From the NCBI GenBank assembly GCA_017451225.1, contig JAFSPZ010000015.1, positions 1 to 34,336 on the forward strand: DNA of 34,336 bases, in the 5' to 3' direction. Below, in pieces: positions 18,101 through 25,905 of the stretch. Numbering within the stretch: position 1 is the first letter of the stretch; each line of letters opens with the position of its first letter. The translations under genes were made by a program, and so were the position numbers. Source of the stretch: Muribaculaceae bacterium. GTDB taxonomy: Bacteria; Bacteroidota; Bacteroidia; Bacteroidales; Muribaculaceae. The notes beneath the pieces are model-generated. The model was not told the DNA's origin and made no database searches. It saw nothing but the letters and a program-made list of their open reading frames with translations.

Positions 18101-18233
18101 GTCATAATTATTGAAATGAAGAAAGATGTAGGTAAAAAACCACTCCATAAAGTGTTGAGAAAGAACCATAATTCAAAAAAAAGAGAAAATAAATAATTTT
18201 TTTCAATATAGTTGCAACATTTTATACTTGTTG

Positions 18234-18266
18234 TTGCATCTAATGCATGAAAAACGATTAATTTTG
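18234..18266 (+). promoter_or_regulatory. Probable promoter of the DUF6249-sigma-factor operon
   Basis: TAATTTTG at 18259-18266 matches the -7 element. The nearest TTG (18234-18236) gives a 22-nt spacer, slightly long. The leader to the ATG at 18317 would be about 43 nt. Confidence 0.5.
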
Positions 18267-18316
18267 ACGTGGAATTCATGAGATCAACGTTAGTAAACAC
18301 AAAAACTATAATAGAT

Positions 18317-19378
18317 ATGAAACGAATTATCATTACAATGCTGGTGGCTTTGATGGTTATCGCCACCACAGAGGCAGGACCGGTGGCAAAGGCAGAGCCT
18401 AAAAAACATCACACCGAGCAGTCGAGCAAAGAAAAAGCCGACAAGCATGCCACCGAACAAGATGAAGAAAAGGCCACAGAAACTGACCAGAACAGTAAAG
18501 ATGGCGAGAAGCAAGAAGATGCAAAAAGCATTGCCGTAAGCGATAATGTCAGCATCACCAAAGACGCTGTCATTGTAAAGAACAAAGATGGCGAAACCGT
18601 GAAGATGAAAGTTGACGACCTGGGCAAATTCATCAACAACCACCTCGATGACACACTACTCAAAGACGATGGTTTAACCGTTGAGGTAGATGGTGAAAAT
18701 ATCGAGAAGATGGAAGTGGGCAGCGGCCCCTACAATATTGCCCAAGACGGCATGGACCTGGCGCGCGACATCAGCACAGCATTCTTTATATCAATAGTGT
18801 GGATTGTGGGCTTATCGCTCCTGTTCTACTACCTGCACCGTCGCCGCAAATACAAAACTGTGGACCGCGCTATCCAGGCCGGCTATCCACTGCCCGACGA
18901 GTTCTTTGGCAAGCGTTCGCAGCCAATGCCTCAGCAGCCCACCACTGTCTATGTGACCCAAGTGCCTCCCATGCAGCAACCCGCCAATGGCGCACAGCCT
19001 GCCGACGGCGCACAGCCAGCTGCCATGCCAAACTATGGCCATAGCAGCAACCCGTTGAACAACATCACCGACTGGACACCGTTCAAGAGCGGACTCAGGA
19101 CAACGGCCATTGGACTAGGACTACTGTTCTTCTTCTGGATACTGGGAGTAACACCTCTTGCAGCACTCATGGTAATTGTGATTTTCATTGGACTGGGCAA
19201 GCTCTTCATCGCCTACCAGGAGCAGCAGAACATGAAGAACTACTGGCAGCAACAGCAATGGGCACAACAACCACCACAGCAACAGCAGAGGTCTCAACAG
19301 GCCCAGCAACCACAAGACGGAGGTCAGAATATTCCTCCCATGCCCGAAACTCCTCCAGAGTTTGACCCAAACAAGTAA
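18317..19378 (+). CDS. DUF6249-like membrane protein with charged and Gln/Pro-rich regions
   Basis: The ATG at 18317 starts a signal peptide (MKRIIITMLVALMVIATTEA); frames further upstream overlap the promoter. A periplasmic segment rich in Lys, Glu and Asp (about 25-70) is followed by ~75 residues with alternating charge. Then come one membrane helix (FFISIVWIVGLSLLFYYL), a basic turn (HRRRKYK), AIQAGYPLPDEFFG, a Pro/Gln stretch, and two more helices (IGLGLLFFFWILG and AALMVIVIFIGLGKLF). This helix-basic-AxxxGxPLP-helix pattern matches DUF6249 proteins of Bacteroidetes, which often lie beside an ECF sigma factor. The tail is Gln-rich. It probably forms an operon with the sigma factor and the small membrane protein downstream; a sensing or sigma-control role is inference. 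Confidence 0.75.
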   Translation: MKRIIITMLVALMVIATTEAGPVAKAEPKKHHTEQSSKEKADKHATEQDEEKATETDQNSKDGEKQEDAKSIAVSDNVSITKDAVIVKNKDGETVKMKVDDLGKFINNHLDDTLLKDDGLTVEVDGENIEKMEVGSGPYNIAQDGMDLARDISTAFFISIVWIVGLSLLFYYLHRRRKYKTVDRAIQAGYPLPDEFFGKRSQPMPQQPTTVYVTQVPPMQQPANGAQPADGAQPAAMPNYGHSSNPLNNITDWTPFKSGLRTTAIGLGLLFFFWILGVTPLAALMVIVIFIGLGKLFIAYQEQQNMKNYWQQQQWAQQPPQQQQRSQQAQQPQDGGQNIPPMPETPPEFDPNK

Positions 19379-19443
19379 GAAGTAAGTTCTAGAAGTCAAA
19401 ACTCAGAATCTAAATCAAAACTTAACATTTAATATTCATCCCC

Positions 19444-19971
19444 GTGCTTACTAAAGTAGAAGAACTAAAGCTGATATCCCGATGCGTGCTTGCCGACGAC
19501 AGGCACGCCTTCGGGCTGCTTGTCGAGGCCTATCAGCCACGACTCAGAAGATTCTTCTTGAACCTCACTCTGGGTGATGAGTATTTGAGCGATGATTTGG
19601 CTCAAGAAACGTTTATCAAGGCTTACATCGAGCTGAGAAGTTTCAGGGGCATGTCACGATTCGGCACATGGCTTTACCGTATAGCTTATAACGAGTTCTA
19701 CAGCTACAAGCGCAGCCAGCATCCCACATGGGACCTTGAAGGAGTTCAAGAGCCATCGGCCAGCCCCACCGACTCGACCGAAGCGTCACTCGACGTAAAA
19801 ACCGCAATGGCCGGGTTGAGTGAAATAGAGAGAACAGTAGTGACCCTTTTCTACATCGACGACATGCCGCTCAAGAAAATTGCATCAATAACAGGAATGA
19901 AAGAAACAACGCTCAGGTCGCACTTGCACCGGGCAAGAGAAAAAATGGCAAAAACACTAAAAACTGAATAA
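19444..19971 (+). CDS. ECF-type RNA polymerase sigma factor
   Basis: The 175-residue protein has sigma region 2 (DDLAQETFIKAYIELRSF and FGTWLYRIAYNEFYSYKR) and region 4 (LSEIERTVVTLFYIDDMPLK, with IASITGMKETTLRSHLHRAR as its helix-turn-helix). It lacks regions 1 and 3, as is typical of ECF factors. The likely start is GTG at 19444; I saw no better ATG nearby. It is preceded by a DUF6249-like membrane protein and followed 2 nt later by a small two-helix membrane protein that may restrain it. No TonB-receptor/SusCD genes follow, so this is not a classical Bacteroides SusR-type ECF locus. Target promoters are unknown. Confidence 0.92.
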   Translation: MLTKVEELKLISRCVLADDRHAFGLLVEAYQPRLRRFFLNLTLGDEYLSDDLAQETFIKAYIELRSFRGMSRFGTWLYRIAYNEFYSYKRSQHPTWDLEGVQEPSASPTDSTEASLDVKTAMAGLSEIERTVVTLFYIDDMPLKKIASITGMKETTLRSHLHRAREKMAKTLKTE

Positions 19972-19973
19972 TC

Positions 19974-20291
19974 ATGAGCAAACGAGATAAGAAGGATATT
20001 GAACTTGGCAAACTGTTGAAGCAGGAAGCCTATGATGCTGAGCAAAACCAGTGGTTCACCCACCGTGTGCTTAACAAGTTGCCAATGAAGAAGGACAACA
20101 CAGGCCTACGCATGGCTTGGTTCTTCTATATTGTCGCTGCACTGATGTGCATTGGCTACTGGATATGGCTTTTCTTCTTCAACGACATTACGGTAATTAC
20201 CGTGCGCGACCTCATATATTTTGCAGTCGCCGGCATTGTCACGATTGCCTTGACCATGTCGCCAATCGTGGCGTTGTTTCGCAGCGAGTGA
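19974..20291 (+). CDS. Small DUF5056-like membrane protein, possible anti-sigma factor
   Basis: This 105-residue protein starts 2 nt after the sigma factor stop. Its cytoplasmic N-terminus (ELGKLLKQEAYDAEQNQWFT, then HRVLNKLP) resembles the NxxFTxRVxxxLP pattern of DUF5056 proteins, which commonly follow sigma factors in Bacteroidetes. Two membrane helices follow (AWFFYIVAALMCIGYWIWLFFF and LIYFAVAGIVTIALTMSPIV). The topology, with a short helical cytoplasmic segment before membrane helices, would suit a membrane-bound anti-sigma factor, but there is no zinc motif and this role is inference from gene order. Confidence 0.7.
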   Translation: MSKRDKKDIELGKLLKQEAYDAEQNQWFTHRVLNKLPMKKDNTGLRMAWFFYIVAALMCIGYWIWLFFFNDITVITVRDLIYFAVAGIVTIALTMSPIVALFRSE

Positions 20292-20339
20292 TGTAAAAGA
20301 AGGAAGAGAACACCTTAACTGAAAACGAAATCCCGGCCA

Positions 20340-20371
20340 TTTGCTCAATTGGCGGGATTTTGTTACTTTTG
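20340..20371 (+). promoter_or_regulatory. Promoter of the DUF3822-rsmD operon, near-leaderless
   Basis: TTTG at 20340-20343, a 20-nt spacer and TACTTTTG at 20364-20371. The ATG at 20380 follows 8 nt after the box, the same distance as for priA. Confidence 0.75.
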
Positions 20372-20379
20372 CACCCATA

Positions 20380-21177
20380 ATGGACATTACACACCACACA
20401 TCGCAACAAGGCTCACTGATGCTCGACATCGGTGAGGAGCACATAGATTATCTAATAGCCAGTAGCGACCAGGAATCAAAGCGAGGCGAGATAGCTCTTG
20501 ACCAGAACTTGGGCGACTACCGTCAAGCACTTGAGAACGCTGTCTATGACAACACGTTCCTGCTTGATGACTATGCCCATACAACCATTGCTGTTCATGC
20601 CCATCATTTTACCCTACTGCCACAACAACTGGTGGACGACGGCCTTACCGAAAAAGTGATGAACGCTTCATTTACCAGCATGGAAGGTGACCTCCTTACC
20701 TACCCTATCGCTGGCACCGATGCCGCCATCGCATGCGATGTTCCACAAGGAGTGGTGGGATTCTTGAGACGTACATTTGTGGGAGCAAAAATCATGCACA
20801 ACCTTGTGCCACTGTGCGCCTACTGCGTGAAAGCCTATGCCGAAGAAACCGCCTGCATGCATATTTCCCTCAACGAGCACTTAGCCCACATAGTGGTGAT
20901 AAAGAAAGGCAAATTACAGATGGCAAACACTTTTACTTACCGCGCTCTGGAAGACGTGGCTTATTATGCCCTCAACATGTGGAAGACCTGCAAACTTGAA
21001 AATAAACGCGACAAAGTGATGCTCACTGGCGACAACACCCTGCGCTCGACTCTTGCCGAGCAGTTGCGTGAGTGGATATCATTTGTCATGCCCGAGGTGT
21101 TGCCTGCCCAGGCCCTACAACTTGGCCGAGACGCCCTCTCCATTCCATTCAACCTGATAACTATAGCACTACTATGA
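20380..21177 (+). CDS. DUF3822 family protein
   Basis: A 265-residue protein of a Bacteroidetes-specific family of unknown function that characteristically lies directly upstream of rsmD, as here. It has no signal peptide or membrane helix. Features include SLMLDIGEEHIDYLIA near the N-terminus, TTIAVHAHHFTLLPQQL and a mid-region HISLNEHLAHIVVIKKGKLQ. The two-lobed beta-strand pattern suggests an actin/ASKHA-like fold, which is inference only. ATG 20380 is chosen because the promoter box lies 8 nt upstream. Its TGA overlaps the ATG of rsmD (ATGA), implying coupled translation and perhaps a shared role in ribosome maturation. Confidence 0.85.
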   Translation: MDITHHTSQQGSLMLDIGEEHIDYLIASSDQESKRGEIALDQNLGDYRQALENAVYDNTFLLDDYAHTTIAVHAHHFTLLPQQLVDDGLTEKVMNASFTSMEGDLLTYPIAGTDAAIACDVPQGVVGFLRRTFVGAKIMHNLVPLCAYCVKAYAEETACMHISLNEHLAHIVVIKKGKLQMANTFTYRALEDVAYYALNMWKTCKLENKRDKVMLTGDNTLRSTLAEQLREWISFVMPEVLPAQALQLGRDALSIPFNLITIALL

Positions 21178-21710
21178 GAATAATTAGTGGAAAATATGGC
21201 CGTCGCAGGTTTGATGTGCCCAAAAATATCACAGCCCGCCCCACCACCGACATGGCTCGCGAGAACCTGTTCAACGTGCTCAACAACATTGTGGACTATG
21301 AATCAACCACCGCCCTTGACCTCTTCTCGGGAACGGGAGCTATAAGCTTTGAACTCCTGTCTAGAGGATGCCCAAGCGTGACCAGTGTGGAAAAAGCTTC
21401 AACACAGTACAACTTCATACGTAAAGTAAAGGAACAACTAAAAGAAAACAATTTAATACAGATTAAGGGAGATGTTTTCAAGTTCATAGGCTCCTGTACC
21501 CGAAAATTTGACCTCATATTTGCCGACCCCCCTTATGACCTTCCACTGTTGCCCCAACTTCCAGAGCTAATCATCAACAGTGCAATGATAAAGCCCGGCA
21601 CCCTGATTGTCGTTGAGCATTCACGTGCCAACGACTTCAGCCATCTGCCGCAGTTCACACAGCAACGAGTGTACGGTAAGGTACACTTCTCCTTTTTTGA
21701 AATAGACTGA
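21174..21710 (+). CDS. rsmD: 16S rRNA (guanine966-N2)-methyltransferase
   Basis: RsmD methylates N2 of G966 in 16S rRNA during small subunit assembly. The 178-residue protein begins MRIISGKYGRRRFDVP, the normal RsmD opening, then ARPTTDMARENLFNVL, the SAM-binding DLFSGTGA (49-56) and the catalytic DPPY (118-121). It overlaps the upstream DUF3822 gene by four bases. It ends 11 nt before the convergent end of the ABC permease gene; I see no terminator between them. Confidence 0.94.
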   Translation: MRIISGKYGRRRFDVPKNITARPTTDMARENLFNVLNNIVDYESTTALDLFSGTGAISFELLSRGCPSVTSVEKASTQYNFIRKVKEQLKENNLIQIKGDVFKFIGSCTRKFDLIFADPPYDLPLLPQLPELIINSAMIKPGTLIVVEHSRANDFSHLPQFTQQRVYGKVHFSFFEID

Positions 21711-21721
21711 ATAAATTAACG

Positions 21722-23014
21722 TCAATCTTCGTCTTCCTCCTCAAGAAGCTCGGGATTGAGCATGTCGTCGTCACCCTGCTGGAAAAGAATGTGTTTTTGA
21801 ATGGCTTCGGGATCAAGCTCCGACTCTAATTGCATGGCGCGATAGCGAGGACGAAGAACGAGAACTTCTACAAGGTAGGCCATCACGAAGAACACTCCCA
21901 CAAGAATCCACAAGGCAATGTACATGTGCCCCACTTGCGATAGTGTGGCACCACCAACCTGCATTTGAACATAGGCAGTAGAAGCCCAATATCCAGGAAT
22001 CATCCTGCTGGCGACGTCCCAGTAGGGAGCCATTTGAGAGTGAGGCCACGATATACCCGTGAGGAACACAAAGATAAGTGATGTGAATGCCAATAGTAAG
22101 AACACGCCCTCGCGGTTGTTGACAAAGACTCTAATGACCTGCCCCATGAAAGACGATGCAAGCAAGAAGGGGAACATGAGAAGCACCAGTTGAATGAAAC
22201 TGCCGTTCATGGGAAACTTGAAAATAATGGGCACGACGTGCAAAGCGAAAATCGCAGGGAAGAGGTAGTAAACAAGATGCACCATTGCTTTGCCAATGAG
22301 CATGGCACCCGGTGTGGCATTCACTTCGTCGAGACGGTCAAATCCCTTATTGCGGCGTCGACGTCCCATGCTTCCTGCATGTAGCATAGCAATTCCCATA
22401 ATCATGCCTTGCTGCAGAACATAGACCAGGATGAACGGCAACACAGCCGAAGCGATTCCCATAGCTGTGTTACCAAGTGGCACCTGCCTGCTTTCGACAA
22501 GACCACCATCGAGACTAATGAGGCCCTTAGCCTTCTCGCTCTGTAGCTTGCCACTTATTTCCATCTGGACGTTGGTCAATGCTGTGAGCATGGCTTTGTA
22601 GCGCATCATCACGCCCATGTCGCAATATAGCGACACATGGCCTTGACCTCCATTTCTCACTGTATTCTCAAAACCAGCCGGGAAATAGACAATGCCATAG
22701 CATTGCTTGCGAGCCATGAGGTCTCGCGCCTGCTCCATGTCGTTGGCATATTCCTTGACCCACACATCGGGGCTCGCATCAAGGTCACGAGCGAACTCGC
22801 GACTCAGAGACGAGCGGTCATCATCAACCACAACCACTGCCTCATCGCGCACAACCTCGGGATTGTAGATTAGAGAGTAGAGAGGCGGATAAACAATCGC
22901 CAAGACAACAAAGAAGATGATAACAGCCTCGTCGCGGAAGATGAGCTTGACCTCCTGCTTCATCGACATGACAATGCTGTGCAGCCACCCTATGATATGT
23001 TTTCTTGCACTCAT
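21722..23014 (-). CDS. ABC-2 type transporter permease (second in operon)
   Basis: The 430-residue protein has an N-terminal helix (VIIFFVVLAIVYPPLYSLIY), a large extracytoplasmic domain (VVDDDRSSLSREFARDLDAS and VYFPAGFENTV), and five C-terminal helices, the usual layout of ABC-2 membrane proteins (YhhJ/YbhR-like, with their substrate-facing domain between helices 1 and 2). The C-terminus is acidic (ELLEEEDED). It starts 8 nt after the stop of the other permease, so they are cotranscribed and probably form a heterodimer. The cargo is unknown. No ATP-binding subunit is encoded in the window. Confidence 0.9.
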   Translation of the reverse strand: MSARKHIIGWLHSIVMSMKQEVKLIFRDEAVIIFFVVLAIVYPPLYSLIYNPEVVRDEAVVVVDDDRSSLSREFARDLDASPDVWVKEYANDMEQARDLMARKQCYGIVYFPAGFENTVRNGGQGHVSLYCDMGVMMRYKAMLTALTNVQMEISGKLQSEKAKGLISLDGGLVESRQVPLGNTAMGIASAVLPFILVYVLQQGMIMGIAMLHAGSMGRRRRNKGFDRLDEVNATPGAMLIGKAMVHLVYYLFPAIFALHVVPIIFKFPMNGSFIQLVLLMFPFLLASSFMGQVIRVFVNNREGVFLLLAFTSLIFVFLTGISWPHSQMAPYWDVASRMIPGYWASTAYVQMQVGGATLSQVGHMYIALWILVGVFFVMAYLVEVLVLRPRYRAMQLESELDPEAIQKHILFQQGDDDMLNPELLEEEDED

Positions 23015-23022
23015 GATAATCC

Positions 23023-24186
23023 TTAAGGTATATAGAACGGTTCAAGACAGTTTTTCCTTAGCTTCCAGAGCATGGTGAAAGGAAGCAGGCAATAGACGAT
23101 AAGAATCACATAGTACATGCGAGAATAGGATATATCAATACCATTCAACGCTTGATCGATACTTATCAAAAAATAGTACTTGATGGGCATGAGATAGCCC
23201 AAGGGAGAGACCCAAGAATACATGGCCTCCTCGGGCAGCGAGAATCCACAGAATGAGAACGAGAGCATACCCAGCAAGGTACAGATTGTAGAAGCATATC
23301 GGAAATTAGGCACCAAACTACAAATGAAGAGAGCAAATCCCTGACAAGCCACTATCATCAATGCCATGGCAGCAATCATGTTCCATGGGTTGCAGTTGAG
23401 CGGAAAACCATACTTTACATACATCATGTATTGAATCCACAACCCCACGCACAAGAAAATGAATGTGTGGGGAAAGAGCTTAGTAAACGTTGCAAGAACT
23501 ATCGAGTTGTCGGCAGTACGCAACCAGTTGCGGCTGGTTCCGGCATGCCACTCCATACCAATGCTGAACACTGTGATGAGCATCACAATGAGCGCCAACA
23601 GGCACGGCACAAACGAGCTGCTGAGATAATAGTTATAACTGAGCCAAGGATTCTTCAACGGATGAACATGCGTGACCACGGGCTGCAATGTTGCCGACAC
23701 CATCTCGTCGGGCATGCCCAAAGTGGAGAGGACATTTTTCACTATTCCTCCGTTGGCAAGCACGCTCAAGGTCTTGAACCCCTTGAACTGCATTGATGCA
23801 GGTGCATAGTAAGAATAATTGATATAGTAGCTGAGTGTGGGCTTTTTGTTTCCCAAAGCTTTGGTAGAGAAATCGCTAGGGATAAAGAAGAAACCATAAA
23901 TTTCCCCGCTTTGAACCGCATCGATAGCTTCTTGATAGGAGCCATAGGTCTTCTTGATGCTCACTTGGGGGAAAGCGCTCAAGTTGCGTGTGAGCTTGCG
24001 AGAGAGGTCGCTTTTGTCAAGATCAACAAGTCCTACTGGAGTGCGCATGACAACGCCGTCCTTCATCAGGTCGAAGAAGAACCACGCGCTCAGCAGCGGC
24101 ACAATGACCATCATACAGATGTAGATGGGCCGGCGCGCCATCTGCTTCCAGCCACGTATTATCGAGTTGACAATTATTCGAAGCAA
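23023..24186 (-). CDS. ABC-2 type transporter permease (first in operon)
   Basis: The 387-residue protein has the same layout as its partner: N-terminal helix (YICMMVIVPLLSAWFFFDLM), an extracytoplasmic domain with VGLVDLDKSDLSRKLTRNLS and YGFFFIPSDFSTKAL, then five helices. No ATG precedes the conserved IIRGWKQMARRPIYI segment; the likely start is TTG at 24186, with an in-frame TAA in the repeats just upstream. The first internal ATG would remove conserved residues. The start region abuts a tandem 7-bp repeat array, which may affect translation. It follows the broken S23-like gene in the tolC-hlyD operon. Confidence 0.88.
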   Translation of the reverse strand: MLRIIVNSIIRGWKQMARRPIYICMMVIVPLLSAWFFFDLMKDGVVMRTPVGLVDLDKSDLSRKLTRNLSAFPQVSIKKTYGSYQEAIDAVQSGEIYGFFFIPSDFSTKALGNKKPTLSYYINYSYYAPASMQFKGFKTLSVLANGGIVKNVLSTLGMPDEMVSATLQPVVTHVHPLKNPWLSYNYYLSSSFVPCLLALIVMLITVFSIGMEWHAGTSRNWLRTADNSIVLATFTKLFPHTFIFLCVGLWIQYMMYVKYGFPLNCNPWNMIAAMALMIVACQGFALFICSLVPNFRYASTICTLLGMLSFSFCGFSLPEEAMYSWVSPLGYLMPIKYYFLISIDQALNGIDISYSRMYYVILIVYCLLPFTMLWKLRKNCLEPFYIP

Positions 24187-24193
24187 AACAAGT

Positions 24194-24263
24194 TTAAGTG
24201 TTAAGGGTTAAATGTTAAGGGTTAAATGTTAAGTGTTAAGGGTTAAGTGTTAAGTGTTAAGTT
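24194..24263. repeat. Tandem 7-bp repeat array (TTAAGTG-type)
   Basis: Ten consecutive 7-bp units of the forms TTAAGTG, TTAAGGG and TTAAATG run through 24194-24263 without interruption. They sit directly before the TTG start of the ABC permease and overlap the end of the S23-like pseudogene. On the minus strand they supply stop codons in more than one frame. Similar AT-rich TTAAG/CTTAA stretches occur on the other side of the pseudogene (about 24636-24667). Confidence 0.85.
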
Positions 24264-24610
24264 GATAATTTTTTTTGTTTCATTGAATTGATTATAGATT
24301 TTAATATCTTTATTAACTCAATGCAGTCATTGTTAAGTGATTCATATTGTTCGGAAGAGATGAAATCTGATCTCCATAATAGATCCAACCAATATTCTGT
24401 TTCATTTGCTTCTTTAAGTGCGATTGTTAGTTTATGAATAAAGTCACTATCGCTTTCTGAACATTCTGATTCAGCAATATTAGCACCTATTGAAGTTCAA
24501 CAACGCAAAACTTGTTTCCCTATATCATAGGCTTTGTTATCTATAAGGATGCGATATAGCCCTATTATTCTTAGAGAAAAATCTCTTGACTTTATTCGCT
24601 TTGCATCCAT
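24257..24610 (-). pseudogene. Four-helix-bundle (S23/IVP-like) protein gene broken by an in-frame UGA
   Basis: This was found by translating the 480-nt gap between hlyD and the permease. On the minus strand ATG 24610 opens a 118-codon frame with MDAKRIKSRDFSLRIIGLY, then KAYDIGKQVLRC, a TGA at codon 38 (24497-24499), then TSIGANIAESECSESDSDFI, HKLTIALKEANETEYWLDLL and a final stop at 24257-24259. These blocks match the four-helix-bundle family first described from 23S rRNA intervening sequences, whose usual text is LRSGTSIGANI...ALKEANETEYWL; the stop replaces the Gly of SGTS. UGA is the normal stop of neighbouring genes, so recoding is unlikely. The gene is interrupted once but otherwise intact, suggesting recent loss. 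Confidence 0.8.
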
Positions 24611-24667
24611 AACAATAATGTATGTAGAGAGAAAATCACTTTACACTTAAAACTTAACTCTTAAAAC

Positions 24668-25885
24668 TTATTTGAGTATTACCGACATTCCCGGCCTGAA
24701 GTTTTCAATCTTATCTACTGGCCGCGCTTTTACCTCAAAGGTCTTGCTGTCGTAGTCGCCATAGGCCTTAGTAGCACCCCATGTGGCATAACTGCCCATA
24801 TCGTGAACATAGAATATTTTCATAGTGGTCTCCTTGTTCTTGAGTGCGGGAATCATAACTTTCACCTCACTTCCCATGGCAAGATCGTTGAGTTTTTCCT
24901 CACGAACGCTGAAAGACACCCACATATCGTCGAGCAGAGAGATGGTCATGATGGGAGAACCCATGATGACAAGCTCACCAAGGTGAGGATAGATGCTCTC
25001 AATTTCGCCATCACAAGGAGCAATGAGATACTCGTCTTCGAGCAGAGCCTCCACCTCACGCACTGTGGCTTGAGCCACATTCTCCATGCCTTTAGAGGCA
25101 GCCTTGTCCTCGGCCTGAGCGCCGTTGCGTGCCATCTCCAGTTGAGCCTCGGCTGCTTCCATTGCCGCATTGGCTGTACTCACTGTGGCAGTGGCAGCAT
25201 CCAAAGCCGCTTTGGCCTCGTCGCGTTTCTGTTCACTGACCACCCCTTCATTGAAGAGATTGTTGAGTCGCTCATAGGTCTTGCGGCAAATTTCCTCGGC
25301 AGCGAGAGCCTGCTGCTTAGCCGACCTGGCCTGGTCCACCATTTTTTGAGCCGAAGTAACAATCTCATATCTTGTACCGCGCTCAACCTTCTGATTCTGG
25401 CTCGAGGCGACGTTCTTCATCTCCTTGGCCTTAGAGAGAGTGGCATCGGTGGTGGAAGAGTAAATCTTTGCCAATCGTTGACCCTTGCGAACAAACTGTC
25501 CTTCCTTGACATATAGTTCCACCAGTCGTCCTGCAAGCTTACCGCTGATGCGCACCACCTCGCAATCGGCCTGTCCCTGGATTGTGGTGTCGGCAGGTTT
25601 GAGATGTATTATTCCCCAAATTGCCATTCCTGCAACTGTGGCCACGAGAATGAGCATGGCTCCGATGAGAGCCAGACGCTTTTTCTGCCTTATTTTCAGC
25701 CGCTTGGCTTTCTCTTCTTCTTTGGTTGAGGGCTTGGTCCAAGTGGGTTTTACCTCATTCGCATCATTGCTCTCTTGATGCTCGACAATAGCCGCTTGCT
25801 CGTCCTGCTCCTGAATGGGCTGAATCATGTCGGCCTGTTTTTTGAACTCATTGTCTTGCAACTTTTTATTTTTTTCTTCTTTCAT
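24668..25885 (-). CDS. HlyD/EmrA-type membrane fusion (periplasmic adaptor) protein
   Basis: The 405-residue protein has a charged cytoplasmic N-terminus (about 70 residues), one membrane anchor (LALIGAMLILVATVAGMAIW), a biotinyl-lipoyl-like half motif (SGKLAGRLVELYVKEGQFVR), a long Ala-rich coiled coil (about residues 160-270) and a second lipoyl half with DGEIESIYPHLGELVIMGSP. A beta-barrel region with VSFSVREEKL follows. It bridges the inner-membrane exporter to the TolC-like channel. It lies 20 nt after tolC on the same strand and precedes the two permeases, separated from them by the S23-like pseudogene. Confidence 0.92.
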   Translation of the reverse strand: MKEEKNKKLQDNEFKKQADMIQPIQEQDEQAAIVEHQESNDANEVKPTWTKPSTKEEEKAKRLKIRQKKRLALIGAMLILVATVAGMAIWGIIHLKPADTTIQGQADCEVVRISGKLAGRLVELYVKEGQFVRKGQRLAKIYSSTTDATLSKAKEMKNVASSQNQKVERGTRYEIVTSAQKMVDQARSAKQQALAAEEICRKTYERLNNLFNEGVVSEQKRDEAKAALDAATATVSTANAAMEAAEAQLEMARNGAQAEDKAASKGMENVAQATVREVEALLEDEYLIAPCDGEIESIYPHLGELVIMGSPIMTISLLDDMWVSFSVREEKLNDLAMGSEVKVMIPALKNKETTMKIFYVHDMGSYATWGATKAYGDYDSKTFEVKARPVDKIENFRPGMSVILK

Positions 25886-25905
25886 GACTTAAATGATGTA
25901 TTAAA

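Noticed and set aside
18213-18240. Inverted repeat TGCAACA/TGTTGCA before the DUF6249 gene as an operator
   Set aside because: It is short and AT-rich, and partly overlaps the probable -33 region; chance occurrence cannot be excluded.
24497-24499. UGA in the four-helix-bundle frame as selenocysteine or code change
   Set aside because: UGA ends several neighbouring genes (DUF4105, the DUF5056-like gene, rsmD) and homologues have Gly at this position, so a nonsense mutation is simpler.
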